Positions 1 through 11,222 of a DNA stretch of 64,000 nt are shown here, one piece after another. The notes below the pieces were generated by a model. It was not told the DNA's origin. It saw only the letters and a program-made list of their open reading frames with translations, and searched no databases. The DNA lies in NCBI GenBank assembly GCA_014773175.1, contig VXCM01000212.1, forward strand, positions 1 to 64,000. The letters run 5' to 3'. Positions within the stretch are counted from its first letter, which is position 1. Every line of letters begins with the position of its first letter. Source of the DNA: Lucifuga dentata. Taxonomy: Eukaryota; Chordata; Actinopteri; Ophidiiformes; Bythitidae. The position numbers and the translations under genes were made by a program.

Positions 1-3
1 CCC

Positions 4-47
4 CACACACACACACACACTGGTGTATGTGTGTGTGTGTGTGTGTG
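4..47. repeat. CA/TG compound microsatellite
   Basis: A (CA)n run at 4-20 is followed, after a short spacer, by a (TG)n run at about 28-47. The two runs are mutually complementary and could fold back. Bases 48-188 hold nothing I can identify. Confidence 0.95.
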
Positions 48-320
48 CAATTCATGCTTCAGAATTGCTACATGTGCAAGTGACCACTGTCAGACAAGGT
101 TTACTGTATATTGCACCTGCCACAGACCTTAACTTTTTAACCATAGTTAAACAAATAGTGCTACATATTAACACTTATGGATAGACAGTGAGGGAAGAAG
201 TCCTTTAAGTAAAAAAGTAGCATTATTTATAATGTAGAAATCTTACATAAAAAGTTGCATTAAAATCTTTATTTTAGTGAAAGTAAACAAAGTACTTAAG
301 TATCAAAAGTAAATTATTTG

Positions 321-468
321 TTAATAATAATAATAATTATTATTATTATTTTAATAATAATACTAGAAGAAGAAGAAGAAGAAGAAGAAGAAGAAGAAGA
401 ATTTTCATCCAATCAGTGTCTGGTGAAAAAGNAGAAGAAGAAGAAGAAGAAGAAGAAGAAGAAGAAGA
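321..468. repeat. (TAA)n and (GAA)n microsatellites
   Basis: TAA/ATT triplets run from 321 to 362 and GAA triplets from 365 to 401. GAA triplets appear again at 433-468, but that second run lies across the N at 432 and is probably the same locus assembled twice. Confidence 0.9.
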
Positions 469-499
469 ATTTTCATCCAATCAGTGTCTGGTGAAAAAG
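366..499. other. Probable assembly duplication around N at 432
   Basis: About 66 bp left of the N (366-431), made of GAA repeats followed by TTTTCATCCAATCAGTGTCT and GGTGAAAAAG, is repeated directly after the N (433 to about 499). Because it abuts a single N, it looks like an unmerged contig overlap rather than a tandem duplication. Confidence 0.8.
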
Positions 500-790
500 G
501 AAAGATGAAAAATATAAGGGAGAACAAAGGGAAAACAAAAGGAATGGTTGGATAAGTAAATAGGAATGACAGAAGGAAGGAAATGGGGAAATAAAGACAG
601 AAACGATATAAGTGGAAGGGAAGAGGAAAGAAGAAAGGGAAAGTAAAGGACAGAAAAATTAGCAAATATGTTTACTTCAGAAATATAATGGTGCAAAAAT
701 ACAAAGTCTCCCAAAATGTAAATACCTGGGTAAAATACAAATACCTCAAAACTATATTTAAGTGCAATACTTGAGTAACCATCCAAGTAG

Positions 791-1367
791 ACACCATCTT
801 GCTTTCAGATTAGTCTGTACATCTTTTTTTTTTTTTTTTTTTTTTAATCTATATAAGCAGCTGGAGACCTGTTTCTGCCATGTCTGAAAACCAGCCCCCA
901 CCCACACCCCCTCTATCAACTGCTTTCTCTTCGAGTTGTCATAGCGATGTAACCTTTCCCAAACTTAATCTGATCCTTTGGAAGTCAAATCACTATCCGC
1001 ACAGGTTGGGGGAAAAAAAATTGCAACACTCTCACTAAAAGCATTCATTTGTTATTCAAATTAAATGTGATGTGTGTTTTCATTACTTTGGCACTTCTCG
1101 CACTGCAGATGGTGCCTAATGGTTGTGAATACAATGAGTTTAAAATGCGATCAGATTTTGGATGACAAAAACTCCAAAAACTTACTATAGTGATGTGTTT
1201 TAAGAGTTTCTGGTGAAAAGTGCTGAATATTGCATAAGAGGAAATTTCAACTTCTCAATATTTACATACAGAGAACTCTAAGGTGTGAAACCAATTTGTC
1301 TAAGTTACAGAGAAGTTGACATTATGCCATCTTTCTCATGTTTCCTTAACCACACTGTTAACTTTTA
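791..1367. other. Non-coding stretch with poly-T and an X-box-like motif
   Basis: It holds a poly-T run at 824-845 and an RFX X-box-like sequence GTTGTCATAGCGAT at 935-948. No open frame, RNA gene or recognisable repeat was seen in the rest. Confidence 0.5.
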
Positions 1368-1500
1368 GGGCGTCTTCACACCTATGTCATTTGTTCTGGT
1401 TAAGTTGGACAAGGGTTTGTTTCCTCCCCTACATACTGTTTTTTGTGCAGGTCTGAGCACAGCAATCGCCTGAATGCAGACCAAAACGGCTGCACCTCAA
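1368..1500 (+). repeat. hAT-type 'TTCACACCTG' dispersed repeat fragment, copy 1
   Basis: The order TCTTCACACCTATGTCA, TTCTGGTTAAGTTGGAC, GTTTGTTTCCTCCCCT, GTGCAGGTCTGAGCACAGCA, ATCGCCTGAATGCAGACC follows a common fish repeat that I remember as a non-autonomous hAT-like family. Copy 2 at 13052-13215 keeps the same block order. Both are degenerate, so family assignment is tentative. Confidence 0.5.
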
Positions 1501-3160
1501 TTCTTTGCCTTTCCGACAGAACTAAATGTATTTTCACATTCATAGGTGACATCTGGCACCCAGCACCTGATACTGTGGGATAACATGACTAGCAAACCAG
1601 CCCACAGGATGAGTCAATAAGCCCTGACTAAGTGTGTGGTTTTTACCCTGCGAATGTGTCACCCTTCTTCCCTTCGCGGCTTTTCGGTAGCTCGAATACA
1701 TAGTCAGAGCAACACAATGAGATGTCGGAAGAGGAAACTTTAGTCACTAAGTGTGTTGGAGATGAGCCTGGTTGAGTATTTTCTGATCCAATTTACAGTA
1801 ATAACTCAAGGCTTCGCACAGGCAGTAAATGACGGCGCGCTATCTCTGCCTGGTTTTTAATATCAGCCTTTCTTGCAGAGATAAAAGGACATTTGGAAGT
1901 CCTCAGAGACGCTGTTATCTGATCGCCTCCTTTATTGGAGTTTCTCTGCTGCCTCCCTGTCTCATTTCGCCCCTCTTTATCTCTCTCATTTCATCTGTCG
2001 CTCTCTATCTGTCTTTTTTCAGTTTACTATCTCTGAAACTCCCTCTTTTATTCTTTCTCTCACTCATTTTAATTCGAAGATCATGTCTTTCTGGGTCTTG
2101 TGTTTGTTTCTGACTTAATTAGGCTCTAATGAGGATTGTTCTATTACTTTTTCTTCTCTTGTAGCCGCAGCCTTGGATCTTTCTATTAAAACCTTGAAAG
2201 AGAGCAGGGGAAGTGAGAAAGATAAAAAAAGGAGCAGATAAATGAAAGGAGAGCTGTGAGGTTGACTAGTAAGAGTGTGCCGTGATGCCCTCTTCACCTC
2301 CTTCCTCCCTTTTCATCCCTTGTTCCTCCTCCGCGTCTTGCCTCCCTGGTGTTTATTGCCATGGGTGTGTGTTTGTGTGCCTGTGCATGTGTGTCTTTGT
2401 GTGTATGTGTCCATGCACAAGGGCTGGAAACCCCAAAAGTTGGCCTCATGACAAGTGACCCCCTTCTCTCTCTCTCCCCAAATCTCTGTAGCACAAACCA
2501 TCAAGGAAAGCAGACAGCACCACAAAAAAAGAGAGAAGAAAAAAGAGAAGGAGACAAGGAACAGAGTGGTGAAAGAGGGAGAGAGCAGGGAAGGAGGGCA
2601 GGCCCAGCTGTAAGCTGCACAATGCGAATGAGAGCTTGGCAGAGGCTCAAAGCTGCTCCGAACGAGTGCCTCTAACTACCCCCACTCCCANCCCCAAACT
2701 CATCCACTCCTCCCTGACAAATTAAAAGCGTTTGGTGCCGTAAAGCATGGGGGGGAAGAGGGAAGAAAGACGGGAACAGGATGGGTGGGGGGGAACAAGA
2801 GAGAAAATGGGATAGGGAGAGGGGACATGGGAAGGATTAGGAATTAATGCGTTTCTGCACCAGCTTAATCCTAATGATTACACCAAAATAAATACAACTC
2901 AGTTATATTTTTTTCTCTTTTCTAGTTGATGTGTGGTGGCAGATGTCAGGGCCAAAGGTGGTAAGAGCAGGACTTCAGTCTGAATGGACTCTGGGGTTTT
3001 TCACAAACCCATGTCAGAAACTGTTTCTAATTATTACATCGTAACAAAATGTCCCCGATCTTTTTTTCTGTAAGGCTAAAAAGGAAAATTAATCACAAAG
3101 GAATAAAAAGGCCTTTGAAGGATTTGTGGAAGATATTTGGTGGAGCTTTTGTAATTTAAC
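1501..3160. other. Non-coding stretch, partly conserved-element-like
   Basis: No supportable gene. Bases 1805-1925 are less repetitive and richer in CpG than the surroundings and resemble a conserved non-coding element. A CT-rich tract follows (1930-2060), then a degenerate TG tract at 2365-2412, a purine-rich tract around 2520-2600, an N at 2691 beside a C-rich run, and a G-rich purine tract at 2745-2835. Confidence 0.4.
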
Positions 3161-6100
3161 AAAGTGTGTGTGTGTGTGCGTGTGTGTGCAAGGATGAGTG
3201 TGTTGGAGTGTGTGGGATAGGGAGAGGGAGTAGGCATATCAAAATATGGAGTTTCAACAAATACTAGTGCATCAATGTTTAAATATTTCACACGCTGACA
3301 GAAAAACACATATAGACTTGCAAACACACACACACACACTTACGAGATTCACACCACGCTGTTTGCACAGGAGGAAGCCTCAAATGAAACGAACCACATA
3401 AACCCAATCCCAATCTGGCATTCAACCTGACATCACCACTTCCAGCTCCAACCTGTAACCATAAAGCAATCCGTATTCAGAGAGGAAGGCATTGATCTTG
3501 TTAATGACATTCCACATGTGGAGCTCATGCTTCACTGTCAATACTTACACACCCTTCAAAAACACATCTGGATTTACATCTGTAGAGCATCTTTTTGAAA
3601 TCTTTACACTTTCACTGTCCCATATCGACAGCTGTGGCTGTGAAGACTGTGTGCACGTGTTTTACGGTTACAGATGTGCATATACCTTATATTTTGAAGT
3701 TACCACCAGCAGTTGCAGCTAGTTGCAACTTTGAGTAACGCCACGTGGAGATGGCAGACATAGAGAATATATGTGTGTGTGTGTGTGTTCAAATGTCAGT
3801 TAAATATGGTACAGTTAAAACAACTTAGTGTGATCTTACAAAAAAAAAAAAAAAGNAAAAAAAAAAAAAAAAGGGCAGCAAATTTGTGAATTTCTGCAAC
3901 AACAGCTGTAAGCTACAGTAGAGACCGGCATCATGCATTAGCAACCTGATCAACTTGCCAACTTGGGTACAAGCTTACAAAAAAATCTAAGAAAAACTTT
4001 TATAAAATCTAATCAATCATATTTTGCAACTGACTGCAAACGAAAACAAGCATCTTGACTTACAGGTGGTATGTGAAAGGGCTTATAGCTTCCTTTATAG
4101 GACATCCCCCACCCTCCCACCCAAAAANAAAAAAAAAAAAAAAAAAAAAAAAAACCTCTGCTAAGGCTGTTTGCTATTGGACATGAATGCAAATTTACAT
4201 AACCAAAGTTGAACATAAAATCTTAACACAAATTTAGCTTGCCTTTTTAGTTTTACCATCACCTGGTGGTGATTTCATTGGAGTGAATTTATTTCTAAAT
4301 TTCACTGTCATAACTGCATATATGACAGAGGTTAGGCATGCATTTTTTTTCTATAGCTCTAGTCTACATGCAGTTTAATACGTGGAATTTAGTAAATATG
4401 GCTGTTCTACAGTTGAGACTCAATTTAAGTGGTTAACACTTTGATCAGTTCGGTTTGGTCTGATTGTGAGCCTTTTCTTATAGTCGACCACATCTTTAAG
4501 AGTCTGTCTGTTTGAACTAAATTTCACTGATTGGATTCTGTATGATTAATGAGGGTTGACAAAACCTGATTAGACTTGCACGAACTGGACTGATTTTAGT
4601 TTACTAAAACTGCCAAGACAAATTCCACTGACTGCTTGCTTCTGGATTTGTTTGTGTCAGTCAGAATGTAGTTCAGTAGTGTTACCTTGAGAAGGCTCGG
4701 GCTGTCTGAAGTTTCTAGGAATTGAAAATAGGCCACTGGAACACAACGTCCATCCCACAACCCACTGAGAAAGAGGCCCAACTCCACCCAGCCCTTCCCC
4801 TCTCCTGCTCTTCTTTCTTTTTTACCACAGTGTGAAAGGGGATACCCTGCCCCAGCGAGACGGCCCCACATTCCTCCATTACAGATGACAAGCTGCCCCC
4901 CCTCACCACCTCCACGTCCATCCCAAATGCAGAGCTGCTAACTCTGTAGCCTGCTGTTTCAAACTCCTCAGGTTTCACAGAGGGAAATTCTTCCTCTGGC
5001 TAGGCATCAAATTTAACTCCAAAAATCAAACATGCACACCTGATTGCCTGAGTTTTTTTTTTCGAAATCTTTCTTTGTCCCTGTTCCCTTGTTGAAATCC
5101 CTCCAACACCCATCTAGGGTGTTGTGATTGATGGCAGTGAGTGTCCATCTCTGATTGCTCCAATTAGGCTCCATTGAGGCACAGCAACTCTCTATTAGTC
5201 CTGTCCAGTTTTTTTCTTTCCAGACCAGGTGGCACAGGGTTGGTTTACCAATCTTTCTGTGTTTTGTCTGCTTGCTTGGCAGCATTGTGGTACATTATGA
5301 GTTCGTAACACAATGGGGGTAGGCACATGTAGTACCGGTGGGGGGTTAAGGAGCTACAGTCCAATCAATCAACATTGGCATGTTTAGTCTGTGCTTGTCT
5401 TTCACAACAGGAAAGCTGTCTGCTACCATTTTGAAGAGAGCTATATAAATCAGTTTTCAGTCTCTGTAGAAAGAGCTGATGGAGTTATTCTAAGATTAAT
5501 GATTAAGATTTCCTCAATTTATTTTGGGACACAAACTAAATTTTTTTTTATATGTTCAAATTGAACACTCCAATACAGGAAACTATTATTTACATGAATA
5601 ACTGGGAAAAGGTAAAAGAGGCCGGTAACAGGTGTGTATGAATGAGGGAACATGGTTGAATGAAGCTATATGCCCTTATCAATGCTCTTAAATATGGCGC
5701 TGTGTTTTATAAATTCCCTTTTAATCTCTTTTCAAAGACATATAAAGTGGAAAACAAAAGGGAAGTAAACACCAAAACTGTGATTCATGCAATCCTGTGA
5801 AAAGAAGTTAAATTTAATGAATAGACTGTTTTGAAAAGCATCGTCGGTGACAGTTTACATTGTCACAAAATTAATAACATTTCCAAATTTTTGTTTTTTC
5901 TCTGTTAAGACAGAGAAAAAGCTAAGAGAGTGCTGTGGATTTAAATCTGACTGACAACCTTGACCGCATGCCATCCTCTTGTCTTCTCCCCTCTTTCCTG
6001 ACACTCCCCTGTATACAATATAACAAGTAAAAAAAAAATAATGCCATAAAAATCCTCATCTTTCTTTCATGCCACCAGGATTCAAACTTGCAGGTCGCCC

Positions 6101-6316
6101 GAGGACACATCCATTCATTAAGCCCTTACACCCCAGAGGAGGAATTGGACTGTAGGCTCCCATGTGCATCACCATGTCACCTTGAACAAATCCAGATGAT
6201 TAAGTGACAAGCACTCCCATATGAGGACACTTTATTTCCCAGGAAACCCCAGCGCTTCCCTTCCTATCCAATTTTCATGATGCAAATCATGAAATGTTGT
6301 GCTCCCGTCTTCCATT
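3161..6316. other. Non-coding stretch with short microsatellites and poly-A joins
   Basis: TG runs lie at about 3163-3189 and 3767-3788. Poly-A runs broken by single N characters lie at 3840-3873 (N at 3856) and 4123-4154 (N at 4128). Between these the sequence is AT-rich and shows no gene, tRNA or repeat I can name. Confidence 0.5.
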
Positions 6317-6468
6317 CTCTCTCTCTCTCTCTCTCTACCATGTAAGCAGTACTAATTGCCTTTCATAATTAGCTGGGTGACAATAATTGTTGAACTGATA
6401 AAGCTGAGTGGTGTGTGTGTGTGTGTGTGTGTGTGAGTGTGTATATGTGTGTGTGTGTGTGCATGTGT
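6317..6468. repeat. (CT)n and (GT)n microsatellites
   Basis: A pure CT run lies at 6317-6336 and an interrupted GT run at 6410-6468. The 70 bases between them carry no feature. Confidence 0.95.
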
Positions 6469-8316
6469 AAAGTCACATTTCCCCGCTCTCTCCATTCTTC
6501 CTCATATGGCTGCTGATAAACTGGGTCATCAATGAACTGCCCCATATTTAGATCACACAAGGACAATGCCTACACAAAGAGCCTGGCAACTTTTCCCATT
6601 TTTGTTTCCTTTCTCCCCCCAACTCCCCCTCTTTTCTCTCCGTTTTTACTTTGTCAGATGCATTCCACCAATGACGCCTCAGCACCTCACAGACAGAATC
6701 TGGCATGTAAATTTGGGAAAAGCAAGACAAGGAAGAGTTTTAATTAGCCTGGTTAAGTAGGCGCTTGCGAAGCCGCCGGGGCTCACCGAGGGGATTACGA
6801 CAGATTTATTTAGCTGAGGCTGCAGGAGACGCTGTGATATGATATATTCCAACAACAACAATAGCTCTGTAATCACACTCCAACCCCCGAACCCTGGCTA
6901 ATCTATTCCCATGTCTCGAAATGCGCACTCATTTTACTCCCTCTCATCTAGAAGTCAAGAGTTTTGTTTTTCTTTTTTCCCCTGTTCCCTCCCCTCCCTC
7001 CTCCTCTACTGCGTTCAACCCTTGTGGGCAATTTAGTCAGGCAGTCAGACATGCTAACACAATCAACAATCAGGTCATTTGCTTCTCTCTAATAGACACT
7101 CTGGTTCTCAGTAAAAGAAGCCGTATTGTTTATTTGATTGTGTTCACGGGGGACAATCCGCTGGGGGAGGATTTGTTACACATGGAAAGCAGAGGTAGGG
7201 TTGTACCAAGAAAGCATTGTTGCCTTTGTTTTAGATAGACTACAGGAAGTTTAAAACATTAAGGGACGATGCAAAGCCATAGAAAAAGTTGCCTTCCACT
7301 CAGAGCTCAGGGTAATTCGAGGTTGCTTGTGGTTTTCTTTCGAGTAAAGTCACAGTTTAGCCACCCTGGTCATGATGAAACATTATATTCATGAGACTTT
7401 GCTTTCTTCTTTACATCAACTTACTATGCAGGGATGCTTGACAAAATCGCAGATAAATTGGGGAGGAAAAATGACAACACGTTTCTCAAAAATCAAACAG
7501 GAAACCCACAATGTACACGGAGATAAACTGGTTTCGAGGGAGGTAGAAATTTTGTATGAAGGCAAAAACCGCCTTCTTGTTTTTGACATGTTGTCACCTG
7601 TCCAGATACCCATCAAAACCATGTGGGACCACACACACACACACACAAATACACACCACGTTCATGAGAGGAAGAGGCATACACAGTAATTATTGACAGT
7701 ACATAACACCTGTTTGTATTCCGTATGGGAAGAGCACATGGAAAGCCCAAATTAAACACAATTTTCTTGAAAACTTTTAGAAGGGCAGGACGGACAATTC
7801 AAAGCAGTATAATTGTGGGATGAGTTTGTTTTTGGACTATCTTTTAAGATATCTGAAAAGCAAACTGATGTGGAAAAGAAGTATTTTTGAGTAAGGCTCA
7901 ACTACACATACACACAGCTGTACTCAATAAACAGCAACTTGCCCAAGGGTACTCAGTAAGTGGTACTGTTAAAGGAGTGTTAGCTTCTCATTCATATTCC
8001 TAGGATTTCTCAAGTCTGATCAGCGATTCAAACCAGAAAACTACTCCATGACCCTTTCAAATCTTTAGGTACAGAATTTGGTGCTAATTGTCTCTTTAAT
8101 TATAATACAATTAGTATGCAAAATAAATAAATATAAATATATTAAAAAATTTTGAAGACCTATAAACAGACACTCATTCAAATGAGTATTCATCAGTGGC
8201 AAAACAGAGGAGCAATGGCCAGCAAATGCATCTTTTTCACCGATTCCTCTTCAAAGTTGATGGCAAACCAAACTATGTAAAGTGAACACACTCCAAAACA
8301 CTGAAAAATGATTTGA
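6469..8316. other. Non-coding stretch with CpG-rich block
   Basis: No gene is visible. Bases 6740-6880 form a CpG-containing, low-repeat block (GGCGCTTGCGAAGCCGCCGG and flanks) that stands out in AT-rich surroundings and may be a conserved regulatory element. A CA microsatellite lies at 7629-7647. The rest shows nothing I recognise. Confidence 0.4.
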
Positions 8317-8622
8317 GGTAAAAAGTGATGTTGACCCCTTTTAGATGTTACATAAAAAAGTTTAGCCTTATTTAATTAATTTCAGTGTGTTATTTTGTTC
8401 TGCTCAATATTTTTGATTCATTGGAATTATATTTCCCACTGCTTCATACATTCTAATTTTATTTAATTTAAAACTAGAAAAAAATGTCACAGCTCTATTA
8501 TCATCTCTATAAATTCCAATTCATCAAAAAATATTGAGCAGAACAAAATAACACGTCAAAATCAGTTAATAAGGCTAAATTTTTATATGTAACATCTAAA
8601 AGGGGTCAACTTCAGTTTTTCC
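8317..8622. mobile_element. Foldback (long inverted repeat) element
   Basis: The left arm (8317-8430) and right arm (8511-8622) are reverse complements with scattered mismatches. The blocks TTGACCCCTTTTAGATGTTA and GTTATTTTGTTCTGCTCAAT occur in the left arm and, inverted, in the right. The loop is about 80 bp and the element has no coding capacity. The structure suits a MITE or foldback transposon; the family is unknown to me. Confidence 0.75.
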
Positions 8623-8651
8623 ATGCATATACACATGGAACTGTCTTAAAT

Positions 8652-8840
8652 GGGCAGTGGTGGCCTAAAGGTTAGAGAAGCGAGCCAACACCGGTTCAAT
8701 CTTTGGACTGGCAGCAGAAATCTGGGTTGGGGAAGAGAATGAGAGGTGGAGTCTGTGGTTACCTGGGCACCAGGTGAGAATGATGTGAGCAGGGAGTTCC
8801 TGTAAAAGATCATTTAAAGCTCAGCGAACTACCCCTGAAT
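8652..8840 (+). mobile_element. tRNA-derived SINE
   Basis: The head GGGCAGTGGTGGCCTAAAGG followed by TTAGAGAAGCG contains a polymerase III A-box-like segment (TGGCCTAAAGG, 8661-8671), and GGTTCAATC at 8693-8701 is a B box with usual spacing. The body then reads CTGGCAGCAGAAATCTGGGT and later ACCTGGGCACCAGGTGA, matching the general layout of a fish tRNA-derived SINE I know from memory. The end near 8840 is placed by loss of resemblance and an A-rich CTGAATAAAACAAAGC. It is diverged and has a shortened anticodon-arm region, so transcription is unlikely. Confidence 0.75.
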
Positions 8841-9587
8841 AAAACAAAGCTTAACAAAACCTAGACTTAATTTTCAAATTTAGTTATTGCACCTGTTACA
8901 CCACCACACATTTACTCAAAAATATTGAGCTAAACTAACTAGCTGTAATTAAGTTTACTCAGCATAGGTCTGTTTGGAACAACTAAGGAAATTTAAATGA
9001 AATGTTACTCAATTTGTTTTAGCTAAAAATACAAATTTAATTTCATTGAAATTACTTATAAATATTAAATAGTCACCTTAAAAATATATAGACAAATCTA
9101 AATAAATTTATTTCGTGTGACCACTTGGCATATAAAAATTAAGTAAATTCAAAGCATCATTTTTTATTTTTTTCCAGTGCAGACACGCTCCTGGGAAAAC
9201 AGCAAATCTCTGAAGACAGACCTCACTCTCTTCAAACAAGCCACAAAGGAAAACATGGGCATAAAGTAAACAGGAGGCAGACACCAAGGGGGGGGGNTTA
9301 GAGTTGGGGGGAGAGACGCTAGCAGACAGTTCAACTATACAGTAATGTGCAGTGTGTGTGTGTGTGTGCAAGTGTGTATGTGTGTATGAGTGACTGTATG
9401 AGAGCGCTGGTGGATGTGTTCATCCACGTCCATGTCTCTGTTCTATGTTCCTGCTTACCTCAGTGTGTGTGTGTGTCTGCTTCCATGTGGGCATCTCCAT
9501 GACTCAGCTCACTGCAACCACACACACTCACACACCAACACACCACCCGCACACATGGTTCATGATAGAGCTCCTTTAATAGACAGC

Positions 9588-9588
<1 letters not shown>
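8841..9588. other. AT-rich non-coding stretch
   Basis: Very AT-rich sequence with many AATTTA-type words, then a G run with an N at 9297 and short TG and CA tracts at 9352-9370 and 9519-9552. No gene or nameable repeat. Confidence 0.5.
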
Positions 9589-9636
<48 letters not shown>

Positions 9637-9657
9637 AAATGAATGAATGTCAGAGTG

Positions 9658-9699
<42 letters not shown>
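9589..9699. repeat. (TG)n and (GA)n microsatellites
   Basis: A (TG)~21 run at 9589-9631 and a (GA)~19 run at 9661-9699 sit 29 bp apart. Both are pure and probably polymorphic. Confidence 0.97.
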
Positions 9700-9701
<2 letters not shown>

Positions 9702-10199
9702 TCGACAACTGACGTTAGAAAGATGGTGGTCACTCTTTCTTTCTCACTTTCTTTCTCTCTGACTCAGTTGCCGTTGGTGACATCAGCAGGAAAACGTGAC
9801 TGTGGGCAAACTGGTCCAACACGCTCCCACATGGTATGATGCCTCATTTACTCACTCATTTCATCAATGCTGCCCCCCCACTAGCATGATAAATGATTTC
9901 TTGATCTTAAAGTTTCATTTTTGCAGCAGCTGCACATGAAAAAGCATATAGTACAAATACTGAAGTCTTGAAAGTAATGCAGTAAGGTGATTTATCAAAA
10001 TGATGAAGCTTAAGGAAAACAGCTGTTGTAACATTATTGGATGTTGTTTTGGCATGTTTCTAAGGTTTGAAAGTTTAAAGCACTGTAGCATATTAGAATT
10101 TCCTATTTGTTTATGAATGTCATAGATCAAGGTTCTATTTTCTTGATCATAAGGGAAACAGTGAAGTCAGCATTTAAATACAAAAATAGTGATGGGACA
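9700..10199. other. Non-coding stretch, nothing recognised
   Basis: AT-rich sequence without an open frame, repeat or RNA gene that I can support. Confidence 0.5.
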
Positions 10200-10530
10200 A
10201 ACTGAATGTCCTTGGAGGAAGTCTCAAGATCTTATTAATATTTTTTTCTTTTTTTTTTTTTTCNTTTTTTTTTTTTTTGTCCAAGGAAATTAACCTAATC
10301 AAGCACCATATGCACTAAATGATTGAACTCTTTTCAAGATAACTGATTTGTCTTAGTAAGATATTCATGCCGTTTTTCAGCTAATGATAGGAACAAATCT
10401 AAAAAGTGGATGTGATGGTCATCAAACCAACATAACCTGAACATAATCTCCTTATCACCTCCTTCATGGAGGTGATAATCTTGTTTCAAGAGCTTCTAGA
10501 AATGAGAATTACTATCTTGAAACAAGAAAG
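10200..10530. repeat. Dispersed repeat fragment with two perfect hairpins
   Basis: The stretch has wording of a fish repeat family (CAAGATCTTATTAAT, TCTTAGTAAGATATTC, TCTTGTTTCAAGA). It ends with two hairpins: stem 10452-10462 with 10468-10478, and stem 10479-10491 (TCTTGTTTCAAGA) with 10515-10527 (TCTTGAAACAAGA). It is interrupted by a poly-T run with an N at 10264. A related fragment may lie at 46590-46860. Confidence 0.45.
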
Positions 10531-10572
10531 AATATATGGCAGATTGCTGCAGTTAAATCAATAAGATGACAT

Positions 10573-11149
10573 TTAAAGGATCATTCTGGTGGTTTTGCAT
10601 GTTTGAGCCCAATAAATTCTACCCGCATACGTTATGTTACTGCCAACTATCTTTCAAAACATAAACCGTATTTTAGTTTTCCTGTTATTTCGCCAAATCC
10701 CCATATCTTTCAAAAACAAATGTTCAGGTTTTACACCCACATTAAAATTCGATGTTTCACCCGCTAACATGCATGCCTGAATATAGAAGGCATGGTGGCT
10801 TTAATCTCTTTGGTAAAAGCCGTCTTCTCCTGGGACTATATTCCCTGGCGGAGGCATACATTTTCTTCTATGTAACTCTGTGTTGGATCGGTTAAAAAAA
10901 AAATAATAATAATAATAACAGCATGCGGTTTGCTGTGATGGATCAACCACTTTTCAGATCTCTACAAGTCAATTTTAATAGTGTACTGGAATGAAATTAA
11001 ACCAATAGCAAGCTGGTAAGTAAGAAAAACAATTCTAATATTTACCGCTTCAGTAGTATTTTTTGGAAAATGATTGGCAGTAATGTGACATTGTTGCGAG
11101 TAGTTTTTATTTGGCTCAAACATGCAAAACCACCAGCATGGCCCTTTAA
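10573..11149. mobile_element. TTAA-ended long-TIR MITE, copy 1
   Basis: The ends are inverted repeats of about 50 bp at high identity, continuing less well to about 100 bp. The left end starts TTAAAGGATCATTCTGGTGG and continues TTTTGCATGTTTGAGCC; the right end, read on the minus strand, starts TTAAAGGGCCATGCTGGTGG and continues with the same TTTTGCATGTTTGAGCC. The interior (577 bp in all) has no coding capacity. Two related copies lie at 23570-24165 and 34482-35041. TTAA at both ends could be part of the repeat or a TTAA target duplication as in piggyBac; being self-complementary, it cannot tell these apart. Confidence 0.85.
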
Positions 11150-11222
11150 GTCTAGAAAAATCTTTCATACTTTCATACATAATCTTTTCATCTTTCATAG
11201 TCTAGAAAAATCTTTCATACTT
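11149..11222. repeat. 24 bp direct repeat
   Basis: A 24 bp unit (GTCTAGAAAAATCTTTCATA with flanking bases) at 11149-11172 recurs at 11199-11222 with the same bases, just outside the right end of the MITE. It looks like a local duplication after insertion. Confidence 0.8.

Larger units (their letters stand above)
190..790 (+). repeat. Dispersed teleost repeat with AAGTAAAAGTACT signature, copy 1
   Basis: The left part (about 190-320) has degenerate runs such as TTTAAGTAAAAAAGTAGCA and AAAGTACTTAAGTATCAAAA. The right part (about 680-785) has the usual end of this family, with TGGGTAAAATACAAATACCT and GCAATACTTGAGTAA. I recognise this as a repeat scattered through many fish genomes; its transposon class is unsure. 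The middle is interrupted by TAA and GAA microsatellites and a purine-rich tract (490-660). A second copy lies at 63490-63700. Confidence 0.6.

Noticed and set aside
6060..6125. Minus-strand AGTTTGAATCCT and flanks, tRNA-like
   Set aside because: No A box and no cloverleaf; probably chance or a very old SINE piece.
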